This document shows, piece by piece, positions 1 through 7,842 of a stretch of 32,607 nt of DNA. The stretch is from Streptococcus sinensis. GTDB lineage: Bacteria; Bacillota; Bacilli; Lactobacillales; Streptococcaceae. Both the position numbers and the translations under genes were made by a program. The first letter of the stretch is position 1. Every line of letters starts with the position of its first letter. The notes under the pieces are model-generated. The model did not search any database. It saw only the letters and a list, made by a program, of their open reading frames with translations, and was not told the origin of the DNA. The stretch lies in contig NZ_JPEN01000028.1 in NCBI RefSeq assembly GCF_000767835.1, positions 18,929-51,535 of the forward strand. Direction: 5' to 3'.

Positions 1-886
1 TTACTCCACGAAGGACATCTTCTACAGCTGCGACATCTTCGATACCAAAGAAATCCCCATAAATCTTGATATCTTGGATTTTAGACTCGATAACATTGGC
101 AAAAACTTCGACCTTTCCGCTAGGGAATTTTGTTCCACGACGGACGTTAAACTCAGGTGATTTACCGTAATTCCAGTCCCAAGTACCAAATTTAGTATCC
201 TTGATACGATTGATTTCCGCCAATTCCTCTTCTGAGAAGACGTATTCAGTCATCTCTGGGTACTCTTTTTTCATATAAGCCAGGAGAAGATCCTTAAATT
301 CTTCAACAGTGATTTTCTCTGGAAGCTCGTCCACAATATTGGTCACACGAGCGCGGACAGATTGAACTCCTTTGGATTCAAACTTATCCTTAGAAACCTT
401 AAGAGCATTGGCCAGGACAGACAAATCCACATCAAAGAGCAGACAGCCATGATGCATGATACGGCCATTGATGTAGGCTTGGGCATTGCCACAGAATTTC
501 TTGCCATCAATTTCCAAGTCATTGCGGCCAGTGAATTCAGCCTTTACACCAAGCTCTGCCAAGGTATTGATTACAGGCGTTGAGAAAGATTTGAAATCAA
601 AGGCTTTATTCTCATCTTCTTTGGAAATAATCGTGTAGTTGAGGTTGTTAAGATCGTGGTAAACGGCTCCGCCACCACTGATACGGCGTACCACTTCAAT
701 ACCGTGTTCCCGCACATAGTCGCGGTTGATTTCTTGGATGGTGTTTTGATGGCGCCCGACAATAATCGATGGCTTATTGATCCAGAGCAGGAAAATTTGA
801 TCCTCGTCAAGGAGATGCTTAAAAGCATACTCCTCGAGAGCGATATTAAAGGCAGTATCATTGCTGTTGTTAATGATATATTTCAT
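1..886 (-). CDS. lplA: Lipoate--protein ligase (partial, C-terminus beyond window)
   Basis: This enzyme activates lipoate with ATP and attaches it to the lysine of lipoyl domains; here the likely target is the lipoyl domain fused to the adjacent E3. I translated the minus strand from ATG at 886 and the frame stays open to base 1, giving 295 residues, so the end of a family of roughly 330 residues lies outside the window. Visible family marks are RRISGGGAVYHD near residue 67, a GRNDLEIDGKKFCGNAQ segment containing the conserved catalytic-type lysine, and an N-terminal fold typical of BirA/LplA ligases. An AAGGA ribosome site lies about 10 bases before the ATG. The gene begins 14 bases after the E3 stop, so it is the last gene seen of the dehydrogenase operon. 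Assignment is firm; only the C-terminal domain cannot be checked. Confidence 0.93.
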   Translation of the reverse strand, partial: MKYIINNSNDTAFNIALEEYAFKHLLDEDQIFLLWINKPSIIVGRHQNTIQEINRDYVREHGIEVVRRISGGGAVYHDLNNLNYTIISKEDENKAFDFKSFSTPVINTLAELGVKAEFTGRNDLEIDGKKFCGNAQAYINGRIMHHGCLLFDVDLSVLANALKVSKDKFESKGVQSVRARVTNIVDELPEKITVEEFKDLLLAYMKKEYPEMTEYVFSEEELAEINRIKDTKFGTWDWNYGKSPEFNVRRGTKFPSGKVEVFANVIESKIQDIKIYGDFFGIEDVAAVEDVLRGV

Positions 887-900
887 TGACGAGACATCCT

Positions 901-2604
901 TTATTTTTTCTTAGGTGAGTGGATAGCCATTCCCAAAACATCCGCAAACGCTTCGTACATCACTTCTGAATAAGTTGGGTGTCCGTGGATGGTCTTGAGC
1001 ATTTCTTCAACAGTGATTTCCATTTCGATGATGCTTGACGCTTCGTTGATCAATTCTGCAGCTGCAGGACCAATGATGTGAACTCCAAGGATTTCTCCGT
1101 ATTTCTTATCAGCGATAACTTTAACAAAGCCTTGAGCCGCGTCAGATGCGATGGCACGGCCATTCGCTGCGAAGTTGAATTTACCGATGGCAACATCGTA
1201 TTTCTCACGAGCTTGTTCTTCTGTCAAACCAACAGCCGCAACTTCTGGAAGTGTGTAGATAGCGGCTGGAGTCAAGTTGAGTTTCGCAACAACGTGGTTA
1301 CCTTTAAGGGCATTCTCAGCCGCAACTTCACCCATACGGAAAGCTGCGTGGGCCAACATCTTGGTACCGTTGATATCGCCCGGTGCGTAAATACCTGGTA
1401 CAGAAGTTTCCATGTACTCGTTGACTTTGATACGGCCACGATCCAATTCGAACTCAACATCGCCAATCCCTTCTAGGTCTGGCACACGTCCGATTGAAAG
1501 AAGAGCCTTACTTGCGACAATGTCCTCTTTTCCTTCAACCTTGATTCGAAGCTGACTGTTCTCTTCGATGATTTCTTGCAGTTTTGTACCAGTCAAGATT
1601 GTCATCCCCTTGCGTTCCAAGATGAGGCGAAGGTTCTTAGAAACTTCCGCATCCATAGCTGGTACGATACGATCCATCATTTCGACAACCGTTACTTTTG
1701 AACCGAAGGTCATGAAGGCTTGACCAAGCTCAATACCGACCACTCCGCCACCGATGATAACAAGGCTTTCTGGAACTTCATTCATTTCTAGGATATCATC
1801 GCTGGTCATAACCAGAGGTGATTCCATGCCAGGAACATTGATCTTGCTGACTTTTGAACCACCAGCCAAGATAATCTTCTTCGTCTCTAGCAGCTCGCTG
1901 CCGTTTACAAGAACATTCTTGTCTTTAGTAATGGTACCAACACCCTTATGAACATCTACGCCATAGCTGCGGAGAAGACCAGCAACACCTCCAACCAAAG
2001 TATTAACAACTTTAGACTTGGTTGCCAGAAGCTTGTCCATATCAACAGTAAAGTTAGGATTTTCGATGACGATACCGCGATTTGCTGCATGACCGATGCT
2101 TTCAATGATTTCAGCGTTATGAAGGTATGTCTTAGTTGGAATACATCCGCGGTTCAAGCACGTTCCACCGAGTTCTGATTTCTCAACAAGAGCAACCTTA
2201 CCACCAAGTTGGGCTGCTTTAATCGCTGCCACATAACCAGCAGGACCTCCACCGATGACAACAATATCGTAAGCGTCATCGCTCTTACCATCATCATTTG
2301 AGGCACTTGCTGCAGGTGCAGGGCTAGCTGCTGGCGCTGCTGTGCCAGCTGTTGGGATGTTTTCTCCTTCTTCTCCGAGGTAACCGATAACTTCCGTTAC
2401 AGGAACAGTTTCTCCGTCACCTTTTAGAATAGCAATCAGATAGCCATCTTCTTCTGCTTCTAATTCCATGCTGACCTTGTCAGTCATGATTTCAAGAAGG
2501 ATTTCCCCTTCTTTGACAAATTCACCGACTTTTTTATTCCATTGGACAATTTGTCCTTCGGTCATATCCACGCCGGCTTTTGGCATAATTACTTCTAAAG
2601 CCAT
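901..2604 (-). CDS. acoL: Dihydrolipoamide dehydrogenase (E3) with N-terminal lipoyl domain
   Basis: This is the E3 flavoprotein that reoxidises dihydrolipoamide with NAD+ in a 2-oxo-acid or acetoin dehydrogenase complex. It is 567 residues, about 100 longer than a bare E3. Residues 1-80 form a lipoyl domain with the lipoylated lysine in TDKVSME (K43). An Ala/Pro/Ser-rich linker follows (about 88-105). The FAD domain starts at DIVVIGGGPAGY, the redox disulphide is GGTCLNRGCIPTK, the NAD-binding motif is IIGGGVVGIELG, and the C-terminal dimerisation domain carries HGHPTYSEVMYEA with the active-site histidine. An E3 with its own lipoyl domain is known from Streptococcus pneumoniae. The following lplA supports lipoylation. 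A 72-base gap with a hairpin separates it from the E2 gene. The symbol acoL follows common streptococcal usage; whether the complex uses pyruvate or acetoin cannot be told from sequence. Confidence 0.95.
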   Translation of the reverse strand: MALEVIMPKAGVDMTEGQIVQWNKKVGEFVKEGEILLEIMTDKVSMELEAEEDGYLIAILKGDGETVPVTEVIGYLGEEGENIPTAGTAAPAASPAPAASASNDDGKSDDAYDIVVIGGGPAGYVAAIKAAQLGGKVALVEKSELGGTCLNRGCIPTKTYLHNAEIIESIGHAANRGIVIENPNFTVDMDKLLATKSKVVNTLVGGVAGLLRSYGVDVHKGVGTITKDKNVLVNGSELLETKKIILAGGSKVSKINVPGMESPLVMTSDDILEMNEVPESLVIIGGGVVGIELGQAFMTFGSKVTVVEMMDRIVPAMDAEVSKNLRLILERKGMTILTGTKLQEIIEENSQLRIKVEGKEDIVASKALLSIGRVPDLEGIGDVEFELDRGRIKVNEYMETSVPGIYAPGDINGTKMLAHAAFRMGEVAAENALKGNHVVAKLNLTPAAIYTLPEVAAVGLTEEQAREKYDVAIGKFNFAANGRAIASDAAQGFVKVIADKKYGEILGVHIIGPAAAELINEASSIIEMEITVEEMLKTIHGHPTYSEVMYEAFADVLGMAIHSPKKK

Positions 2605-2645
2605 TTTTCTTTCCTTTTCTAATTAATTCTTCATTTGCTGAGCGC

Positions 2646-2672
2646 TTCTTTGCTTTTCAGACTAGCAAAGAA
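2646..2672 (-). other. Intercistronic hairpin between E2 and E3 genes
   Basis: An 8-bp perfect stem (TTCTTTGC / GCAAAGAA) with an 11-base loop lies in the 72-base gap. There is no T-run after it on the minus strand, so it is not a typical terminator; it could affect mRNA processing or stability. The role is inferred. Confidence 0.45.
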
Positions 2673-2676
2673 AATC

Positions 2677-3720
2677 TTATACCAACATTGAAATTGGGTC
2701 TTCAATCAGAGCTTTCAAGTCCTTCATGAACTTAGCTCCAGCCATTCCATCAACTACACGGTGGTCAATGGTCAAGCCCAAGCTCATAATTGGACGGATA
2801 ACAATTTCGCCATTAACAACGACAGGTTTTTCAACCGTTGAGCTGACACCCAAAATAGCAGAGTTTGGTTGGTTGATGATTGGTCCAAAAGACTGTACAC
2901 CAAACATTCCCAAGTTACTAATCGTGAAGGTTGAGTTTTGCAGTTCGCTCGGTGCCAACTTACCATCCAACGTACGTCCGATAACGTCTTTAAAGGCCAC
3001 AACCAACTCTGACAAGCTCATTTTTTCTGCGTTGTAGACGACTGGCGTCATCAGACCATTCTCCATACCGACCGCCATTGAAAGGTTGACATAGTTGTGT
3101 GTGATAATGGTCTTGCCATCCTCTGTCAAGGTCGAATTGAGGTAAGGATGCTTCATCAATGTCTTGACAACAGCAAGAGAAAGCAGGTCTGTGACCGTTA
3201 CTTTTTTTCCAGTAGCTTCCATGATTGGCTCTAGCACTTTTTTACGCAAGGCCAGCATTTCTGTCATATCGACATCGTAGTTGAGAGTGAAGGTTGGTGC
3301 CGTCAGGTAAGATTCTACCATCCGTTGAGCGATGACCTTCCGCATCGGTGTCATCGGAATCCGCTCAATTTCACCGTAAGGAGTGATGTTATCAGGAACT
3401 TCTTCCACTTTCTCGATTTGAGCAGGAGACTTAATCGTATCCGACTCAATATTTTCAGGCAGAAAGGCAAGGACGTCCTTTTTCATAATCTTGCCACGAT
3501 GGCCAGTTCCTTGAATTTCTTGCCAAGCAATATTATGTTCCTTGGCAATTCGTTTTGCAAGCGGTGAAATACGGACCGCATGGGTATTTTGGTAAGTTTC
3601 CACGTCTTCTTTGTGGACACGACCGTTTGAGCCTGTACCAGTTACATCGTAAAGGTTAATCCCTAATTCATCTGCAAGTTTTCTGGCAGCAGGAGTCGCT
3701 CTAAGCTTTTCGTCAGTCAT
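2677..3720 (-). CDS. acoC: Dihydrolipoamide acyltransferase (E2) lacking a lipoyl domain
   Basis: This is the acyltransferase core of the complex, passing the acyl group from lipoamide to CoA. I start it at ATG 3720 (MTDEKLRATP), which has AGGAGAGG just upstream; the longer frame to 3765 lacks this. The product is 347 residues. There is no lipoyl domain and no DKxxxE lipoylation motif. Instead, two peripheral subunit-binding domains sit in tandem: residues about 6-42 (ATPAARKLADELG to GRVHKEDVETY) and about 46-84 (ISPLAKRIAKEHN to GKIMKKDVLAF). After a linker comes the catalytic domain, ending in the active-site motif DHRVVDGMAGAKF. The missing lipoyl domain is on the neighbouring E3, so acyl transfer probably relies on that arm. 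The same arrangement is annotated in other streptococci. Function as E2 is firm. Confidence 0.92.
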   Translation of the reverse strand: MTDEKLRATPAARKLADELGINLYDVTGTGSNGRVHKEDVETYQNTHAVRISPLAKRIAKEHNIAWQEIQGTGHRGKIMKKDVLAFLPENIESDTIKSPAQIEKVEEVPDNITPYGEIERIPMTPMRKVIAQRMVESYLTAPTFTLNYDVDMTEMLALRKKVLEPIMEATGKKVTVTDLLSLAVVKTLMKHPYLNSTLTEDGKTIITHNYVNLSMAVGMENGLMTPVVYNAEKMSLSELVVAFKDVIGRTLDGKLAPSELQNSTFTISNLGMFGVQSFGPIINQPNSAILGVSSTVEKPVVVNGEIVIRPIMSLGLTIDHRVVDGMAGAKFMKDLKALIEDPISMLV

Positions 3721-3748
3721 GACCTCTCCTATTCTAAGTGAGTTTATC

Positions 3749-3822
3749 CAATGCAGCTTCTGCATTGAAGTTTTCTTTTTTTATACGAGTTCAGTTTACA
3801 TAAAAAACTTATATGAACTGAA
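3749..3822 (-). other. Two intercistronic hairpins between E1beta and E2 genes
   Basis: The 127-base gap holds two inverted repeats. The first is CAATGCAG/CTGCATTG (3749-3756 and 3760-3767, loop of 3). The second pairs 3790-3802 with 3810-3822, with one mismatch and one wobble. Neither is followed by T residues on the coding (minus) strand, so they look like mRNA processing or stability elements rather than terminators. That role is inferred. Confidence 0.45.
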
Positions 3823-3847
3823 TATTTCCATTGTTTTTTATTATATC

Positions 3848-4840
3848 TTATTCTTTATGATAAGTCTTACGGATAGCCTCTTTGATAGATTCTACAGTCG
3901 GAATCATGGCATTTTCCAAGTTTTGTGCATACGGCATTGGCACATCTTCACCAGCGCAGCGACGGATTGGTGCATCCAGATAGTCGAATGCTTCAGATTC
4001 AGAAATAATCGCTGAAATTTCACCAATGAAACCGCTAGTTTTGTGAGCATCATTGACCAGCACGACCTTACCAGTCTTCTTAACTGAGTTAATGATAATG
4101 TCTTTATCAAGCGGCACGAGTGTACGTGGGTCAACCACTTCGACAGAGATGCCTTCTTCTGCTAATTCTTCCGCAGCTTGAACCACACGGCGAAGCATTT
4201 TTCCATAAGTAACAACTGTTACATCCGTTCCTTCGCGTTTGATTTCCCCAACTCCAAGTGGGATTGTGTAGTCTGGATCGACTGGCACTTCCCCTTTTTG
4301 GTTAAATTCAGACTTATATTCCAAGATAATCACTGGGTTGTTGTCTCGGATAGAAGCTTTGAGAAGGCCTTTCATATCGGCAGGCGTACCTGGGGCTACA
4401 ACCTTCAATCCTGGAATGTGGGTAAACCAAGATTCCAAAGACTGAGAGTGCTGAGCCGCAGAGCCAACTCCATTACCAGCCGCACAACGAATGGTCATAG
4501 GAACTTGCCCTTTTCCTCCAAACATATAACGAGTTTTAGCGGCTTGGTTGACGATATTATCCATGGCAATCACGGCGAAGTCCATGAAGGTCATATCAAC
4601 AATTGGGCGAAGACCTGTCATAGCTGCTCCTGCTGCCGCTCCAGAGATAGCAGCTTCAGAAATCGGACAGTCACGGACACGCTCTGGCCCGAACTCTTCC
4701 AGCATACCAACAGATGTTCCGAAATCTCCACCAAAGATTCCGACATCCTCTCCCATCAAGAGTACATTTTCATCGCGACGCATTTCCTCAGACATAGCGA
4801 GGATAATGGTGTCACGAAAAGACATAGTTTTAGTTTCCAT
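3848..4840 (-). CDS. acoB: 2-oxo-acid/acetoin dehydrogenase E1 component, beta subunit
   Basis: This is the beta subunit of the thiamine-diphosphate-dependent E1, which with E1alpha decarboxylates the substrate and reductively acylates lipoamide. The 330 residues match the usual 325-330 length. Visible family features are the N-terminal RDTIILAMSEEMRRDENVLLMGEDVG, a conserved GLRPIVDMTFMDFA segment, AAQHSQSLESWFTHIPGLKV, and a C-terminal transketolase domain with VEVVDPRTLVPLD. The 17-base gap to E1alpha indicates co-translation. Annotated homologues are called acetoin dehydrogenase beta or pyruvate dehydrogenase beta; sequence alone does not separate them. Confidence 0.93.
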   Translation of the reverse strand: METKTMSFRDTIILAMSEEMRRDENVLLMGEDVGIFGGDFGTSVGMLEEFGPERVRDCPISEAAISGAAAGAAMTGLRPIVDMTFMDFAVIAMDNIVNQAAKTRYMFGGKGQVPMTIRCAAGNGVGSAAQHSQSLESWFTHIPGLKVVAPGTPADMKGLLKASIRDNNPVIILEYKSEFNQKGEVPVDPDYTIPLGVGEIKREGTDVTVVTYGKMLRRVVQAAEELAEEGISVEVVDPRTLVPLDKDIIINSVKKTGKVVLVNDAHKTSGFIGEISAIISESEAFDYLDAPIRRCAGEDVPMPYAQNLENAMIPTVESIKEAIRKTYHKE

Positions 4841-4858
4841 TTTCTTTTTCTCCTCTCT

Positions 4859-5827
4859 TTAGTCTGCGTAAATATCTTCAAAGGCAGATTCAAGCGGCGG
4901 GAACGGGCTTTCTTCTGCAAACTTCACAGACGCTTCTACTGCTTCTTTTACTCCAGCTTGGATAGCTTCTAGCTCTTCCTCGCTTGCAATCTTGTTTTCC
5001 AGCAAGTATTTACGAAGATGTTCGATTGGATCTTTCTTTTTCCATTCGTCTACTTCTTCACGAGTACGGTATTTACCAGGGTCAGAAGATGAATGTCCCA
5101 ACCAACGATAGGTCACACTCTCGATTAAGACAGGTCCTTTACCACTGCGAACATGCTCCACAGCCTTTTGAAAGCCTTCATAGACATCCAGAACATTATT
5201 GCCATCTTCAATGAACATACCTGGAATGCCATAAGCTGCGCTGCGCTCGTGGATGTGCTCTACATTGGTCATTTTCTTGATGTCCGCAGAGATTCCATAA
5301 CCGTTGTTAATGCAGTAGAAAATCACTGGAAGGTTCCAGATAGAAGCCATGTTCACTGCTTCGTGGAAGACACCTTCGTTAGTCGCGCCATCCCCAAAGA
5401 AGCAAACGACAATTTTTCCAGTATCTTGCATTTGTTGACTGAGGGCTGCACCAACAGCGATTCCCATACCACCACCTACGATACCATTGGCACCAAGGTT
5501 ACCAGCATCAAGGTCTGCAATGTGCATCGAACCACCTTTTCCTTTACAAGTACCAGTGTACTTACCAAGGATTTCAGCCATCATTCCGTTGAGGTCAATT
5601 CCTTTGGCGATAGCTTGTCCATGACCACGGTGGTTTGAAGTAATCAGATCATCTGGGTTGAGAGCCAGCATAGCTCCGACGTTAGCAGCTTCCTCTCCAA
5701 CAGAAAAGTGAGTCATACCAGGAACTTTCCCCTTTTTCACTAACTGAGCAATTTTTAAGTCCATGCGACGGATTTTTTCCATCTTACGGAACATCTCTAG
5801 CAAAAGATTTTTATCTAAAGTTGACAT
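4859..5827 (-). CDS. acoA: 2-oxo-acid/acetoin dehydrogenase E1 component, alpha subunit
   Basis: This is the thiamine diphosphate-binding alpha subunit of E1 and the first gene of the operon. The 322-residue protein has the ThDP/Mg signature beginning GDGATNEG and ending CINNGYG (residues about 164-195), an SNHRGHGQAIAKG segment near residue 75, and YRWLGHSSSDPGKYR near residue 245, all typical of the acetoin/pyruvate E1alpha family. Its own sigma-A promoter lies at 5862-5890, so this is where transcription of the E1alpha-E1beta-E2-E3-lplA unit begins. The leader is only about 30 bases, and no catabolite (cre) box was convincing. Substrate choice (pyruvate or acetoin) is not decidable here. 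Confidence 0.94.
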   Translation of the reverse strand: MSTLDKNLLLEMFRKMEKIRRMDLKIAQLVKKGKVPGMTHFSVGEEAANVGAMLALNPDDLITSNHRGHGQAIAKGIDLNGMMAEILGKYTGTCKGKGGSMHIADLDAGNLGANGIVGGGMGIAVGAALSQQMQDTGKIVVCFFGDGATNEGVFHEAVNMASIWNLPVIFYCINNGYGISADIKKMTNVEHIHERSAAYGIPGMFIEDGNNVLDVYEGFQKAVEHVRSGKGPVLIESVTYRWLGHSSSDPGKYRTREEVDEWKKKDPIEHLRKYLLENKIASEEELEAIQAGVKEAVEASVKFAEESPFPPLESAFEDIYAD

Positions 5828-5861
5828 ATTTTTGCCTTTCTAAGCATCATTCTATAGACAC

Positions 5862-5890
5862 ATTTTATCCAAAGCTGTAAGCCCTGTCAA
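5862..5890 (-). promoter_or_regulatory. Sigma-A promoter of the dehydrogenase operon
   Basis: On the minus strand a perfect -35 TTGACA (5885-5890) is separated by 17 bases from a -10 TAAAAT (5862-5867). The predicted start is near 5855, close before the E1alpha gene and just after the upstream terminator. Confidence 0.85.
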
Positions 5891-5911
5891 AATTTATGCT
5901 TAGAAAATTTC

Positions 5912-5950
5912 ACAAAGAAAAACTGGTATATCGCATAGATACACCAGTTT
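5912..5950 (-). terminator. Rho-independent terminator after the ABC remnant
   Basis: On the minus strand AAACTGGT pairs with ACCAGTTT (5943-5950 with 5920-5927; the pairing can extend two bases inward with a mismatch) and is followed by a T-rich tail. It ends leftward transcription before the dehydrogenase promoter. Confidence 0.7.
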
Positions 5951-6011
5951 CGGCGAAAAAAATAATATTTTCACAAACTTTAGGCTGCATTGATTACTTA
6001 CAATAGCCCTA

Positions 6012-6452
6012 TCATTTTTCTATTTCAATGACTTCGTCTGCCATTTCCTAAATTATCGGATTGTGAGTTGCTATGATAATCACTCGCTCCTCGCTTTTTA
6101 AAGAACCATTAAAATTGTAATAATTAACGACCAAACTCGAAGAGCGACTTGTTGAATCTTTTGCTTTATTCAGTCCTTGAGGCAATCTCCCCTGACCATA
6201 TAACTCATATCGAATATTTTTATCGCTATTCTCATCAGAAACCTGCACCATACGACCGATGAGGGTCGTGTTTACCTCTGGGAGTTTATCCAATTCAGTT
6301 TTGACATTTTCATATTTGAAAGTTTCGCTGGCAGAAAAGACAAAGACTGAAGAATATAAATCATAAGTTAAACATTGGTTTGTAATTGAAAACACCCACA
6401 AAAAGAAAATCAACAGCATAACATTGGAAAAAACAAGAAAAATTTGCTTCAT
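6012..6452 (-). pseudogene. Remnant: bacteriocin-associated membrane protein N-terminus fused to ABC ATPase C-terminus
   Basis: I start this at ATG 6452 (MKQIFLVFSNVML), which has AGAGGGAAA upstream; the 134-residue frame stops at TAG 6048-6050. The N-terminus has one membrane segment (about 7-26). The next part, with YGQGRLPQGL and VVNYYNFNGSL, resembles the extracytoplasmic start of the large bacteriocin-associated/putative immunity membrane proteins (DUF1430 type, about 650 residues). From about residue 121 the sequence switches to RVIIIATHNPII, the tail of an ABC-transporter ATPase. Reading through the TAG, the same frame continues EMADEVIEIEK to TGA at 6012, the expected ATPase ending, with TAG where tryptophan (TGG) is usual. 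The likely history is an internal deletion joining two neighbouring genes, then a nonsense change. Family identity is from memory of the families, not a search. Confidence 0.6.
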
Positions 6453-6473
6453 AATTTCCCTCTTTTCTAGCAG

Positions 6474-6501
6474 ACAAAAAGAGGTGGCTGACCGCCACCT
6501 C
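6474..6501 (-). terminator. Rho-independent terminator after the ATP-grasp gene
   Basis: A perfect 8-bp GC-rich stem (GAGGTGGC / GCCACCTC, 6494-6501 with 6481-6488) with a 5-base loop is followed by TTTTTGT on the minus strand. It ends the esterase/ATP-grasp operon and lies only about 20 bases before the remnant's start codon. Confidence 0.85.
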
Positions 6502-6636
6502 CATACATTCATGAATCTTACTCTAAAATAATGCAATAGATTTCAAAGTATCTCTCGTATTCTAACTCTATTAGACACTATATGTATATGCTAAACAAAT
6601 GATTGCTGTGCCTGACGTTTTGCATGGTGTCGAAAA

Positions 6637-7815
6637 CTATTGTGCGGCATCGTCCACTTTCTTCCCAAAATCTACCACCATTTGATCAAGCTCCTCGCGG
6701 CTTGGAGTCGTCAGCATATAGAGAACATCGCCCTGAAGCTCTGCGAAAGCTGCTGGCATATCTTTTTTGACTTTAAAGTTATCCCGATATTTTTCAAGCA
6801 AGTCTGCCTCTGAATAAGCATAATGTGAGGTCGAACGGCGAGCGGTTGCCAAGCAGAATAATGGCTCCATGTGTGACTCAGGAAATGGCTCACCTGCCAC
6901 AATAGCAGCATAACCCTTATAAAGATCGATTGAATGAGCGTAATTATAAACATCGATTGTAAAACCACCGGCCGGTCGATTATTGTATTCTAGGGCGATA
7001 TAATCACCATCTTGACGGAAAAATTCTATGTGGAAAAAGCGCTCTTTCATGCCAAACGTTTTGACAATCGCTTCCCCATATTCACGAAGTTTTGGATCCA
7101 TATCCTTGAGGATGTAATAGGAATTATCTGCTTTATAGAGCATCAAATCAAGCGGTGTGTGCGCATAGTCAAAGGTTGTCGAAAAGACAATATTTCCATT
7201 AGAATCAATCAGTCCATCAAAAGTACAGATCTCACTTGAAGTCACAAATTTTTCAAAGAAATAAACTGTTTCCTGATCCCATTCTGCCTTGAAACGATCA
7301 ACATCTGCTCCTGTTTCAAGCTTGAAAGTGGCTGCTGCTCCAACACCATTGTCTGGCTTGGCAATCAGGGGAAGACCGATTTTATTGACAGCCAAATCCA
7401 CACCGGACAGAGTTTTAACAACCTGACCTGGAACAACTGGCACACCAGCCTTTTTGAAGAATTTCTTCATTTCAGACTTAAACTTGGTCTTTTTCAGATC
7501 TTTTGGTTTGGCTCCGAAAATATTAAATTGCTCTCGCAACTGGGCATCCTGCTCCAGCCAGTATTCATTGTGGGACTCGATGCGGTCAATCGGACCATGT
7601 TTGTAGAAAAGGAAGGCAACTGCACGTTTGACTTCATCCAGATTTTCTAAATTTTCAACACGGAAATACTCAGTTAAAGCATCTTTCAACGGCTGATCTA
7701 GTTGGTCATAAGGCTCCTGACCGATACCAAGTACTGTAATGCCCTTGTTGGCCAGCTCAATTGTAAACTGCTGAAAATTTTGCGGATAGTAAGGGGAGAT
7801 AACGATATAATTCAT
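6637..7815 (-). CDS. ATP-grasp domain protein, substrate unknown
   Basis: This protein should use ATP to join a carboxylate to an amine or other nucleophile. The 392 residues begin with a Rossmann-like pre-ATP-grasp domain (MNYIVISPYYPQNF, then KGITVLGIGQEPYD). The ATP-grasp fold follows, with LIAKPDNGVGAAAT near 150-165 (nucleotide-binding lysine and glycine loop), FFEKFVTSSEICTFDG near 188-203, and metal ligands in HIEFF and ALEYNNRPAGG near 260-285. It resembles stand-alone amino-acid or peptide ligases often annotated as 'carbamoyl phosphate synthase-like', but it is far too short for CarB and lacks its second half. It is the last gene of a three-gene operon behind two esterases (27-base gap), with a strong terminator after it. 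AAAGGAAG precedes the ATG. The substrate is unknown. Confidence 0.85.
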   Translation of the reverse strand: MNYIVISPYYPQNFQQFTIELANKGITVLGIGQEPYDQLDQPLKDALTEYFRVENLENLDEVKRAVAFLFYKHGPIDRIESHNEYWLEQDAQLREQFNIFGAKPKDLKKTKFKSEMKKFFKKAGVPVVPGQVVKTLSGVDLAVNKIGLPLIAKPDNGVGAAATFKLETGADVDRFKAEWDQETVYFFEKFVTSSEICTFDGLIDSNGNIVFSTTFDYAHTPLDLMLYKADNSYYILKDMDPKLREYGEAIVKTFGMKERFFHIEFFRQDGDYIALEYNNRPAGGFTIDVYNYAHSIDLYKGYAAIVAGEPFPESHMEPLFCLATARRSTSHYAYSEADLLEKYRDNFKVKKDMPAAFAELQGDVLYMLTTPSREELDQMVVDFGKKVDDAAQ

Positions 7816-7842
7816 AGTAAGACTTCCTTTCTACTTGACATT

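Noticed and set aside
4178-4972. Long plus-strand open frame (264 codons) opposite E1beta/E1alpha
   Set aside because: It is antisense to two well-identified genes, crosses their boundary, and has a His/Cys/Ser-rich composition typical of shadow frames.
5891-5911. Possible cre (CcpA) box before the dehydrogenase promoter
   Set aside because: The TGAAATTTTC sequence lacks the central CG and one half of the consensus, so catabolite control is not supported here.
6637-7815. A second carbamoyl-phosphate synthase large subunit
   Set aside because: The protein has a single ATP-grasp unit of 392 residues and a different pre-ATP-grasp region; the true CarB is at 18610-21789.
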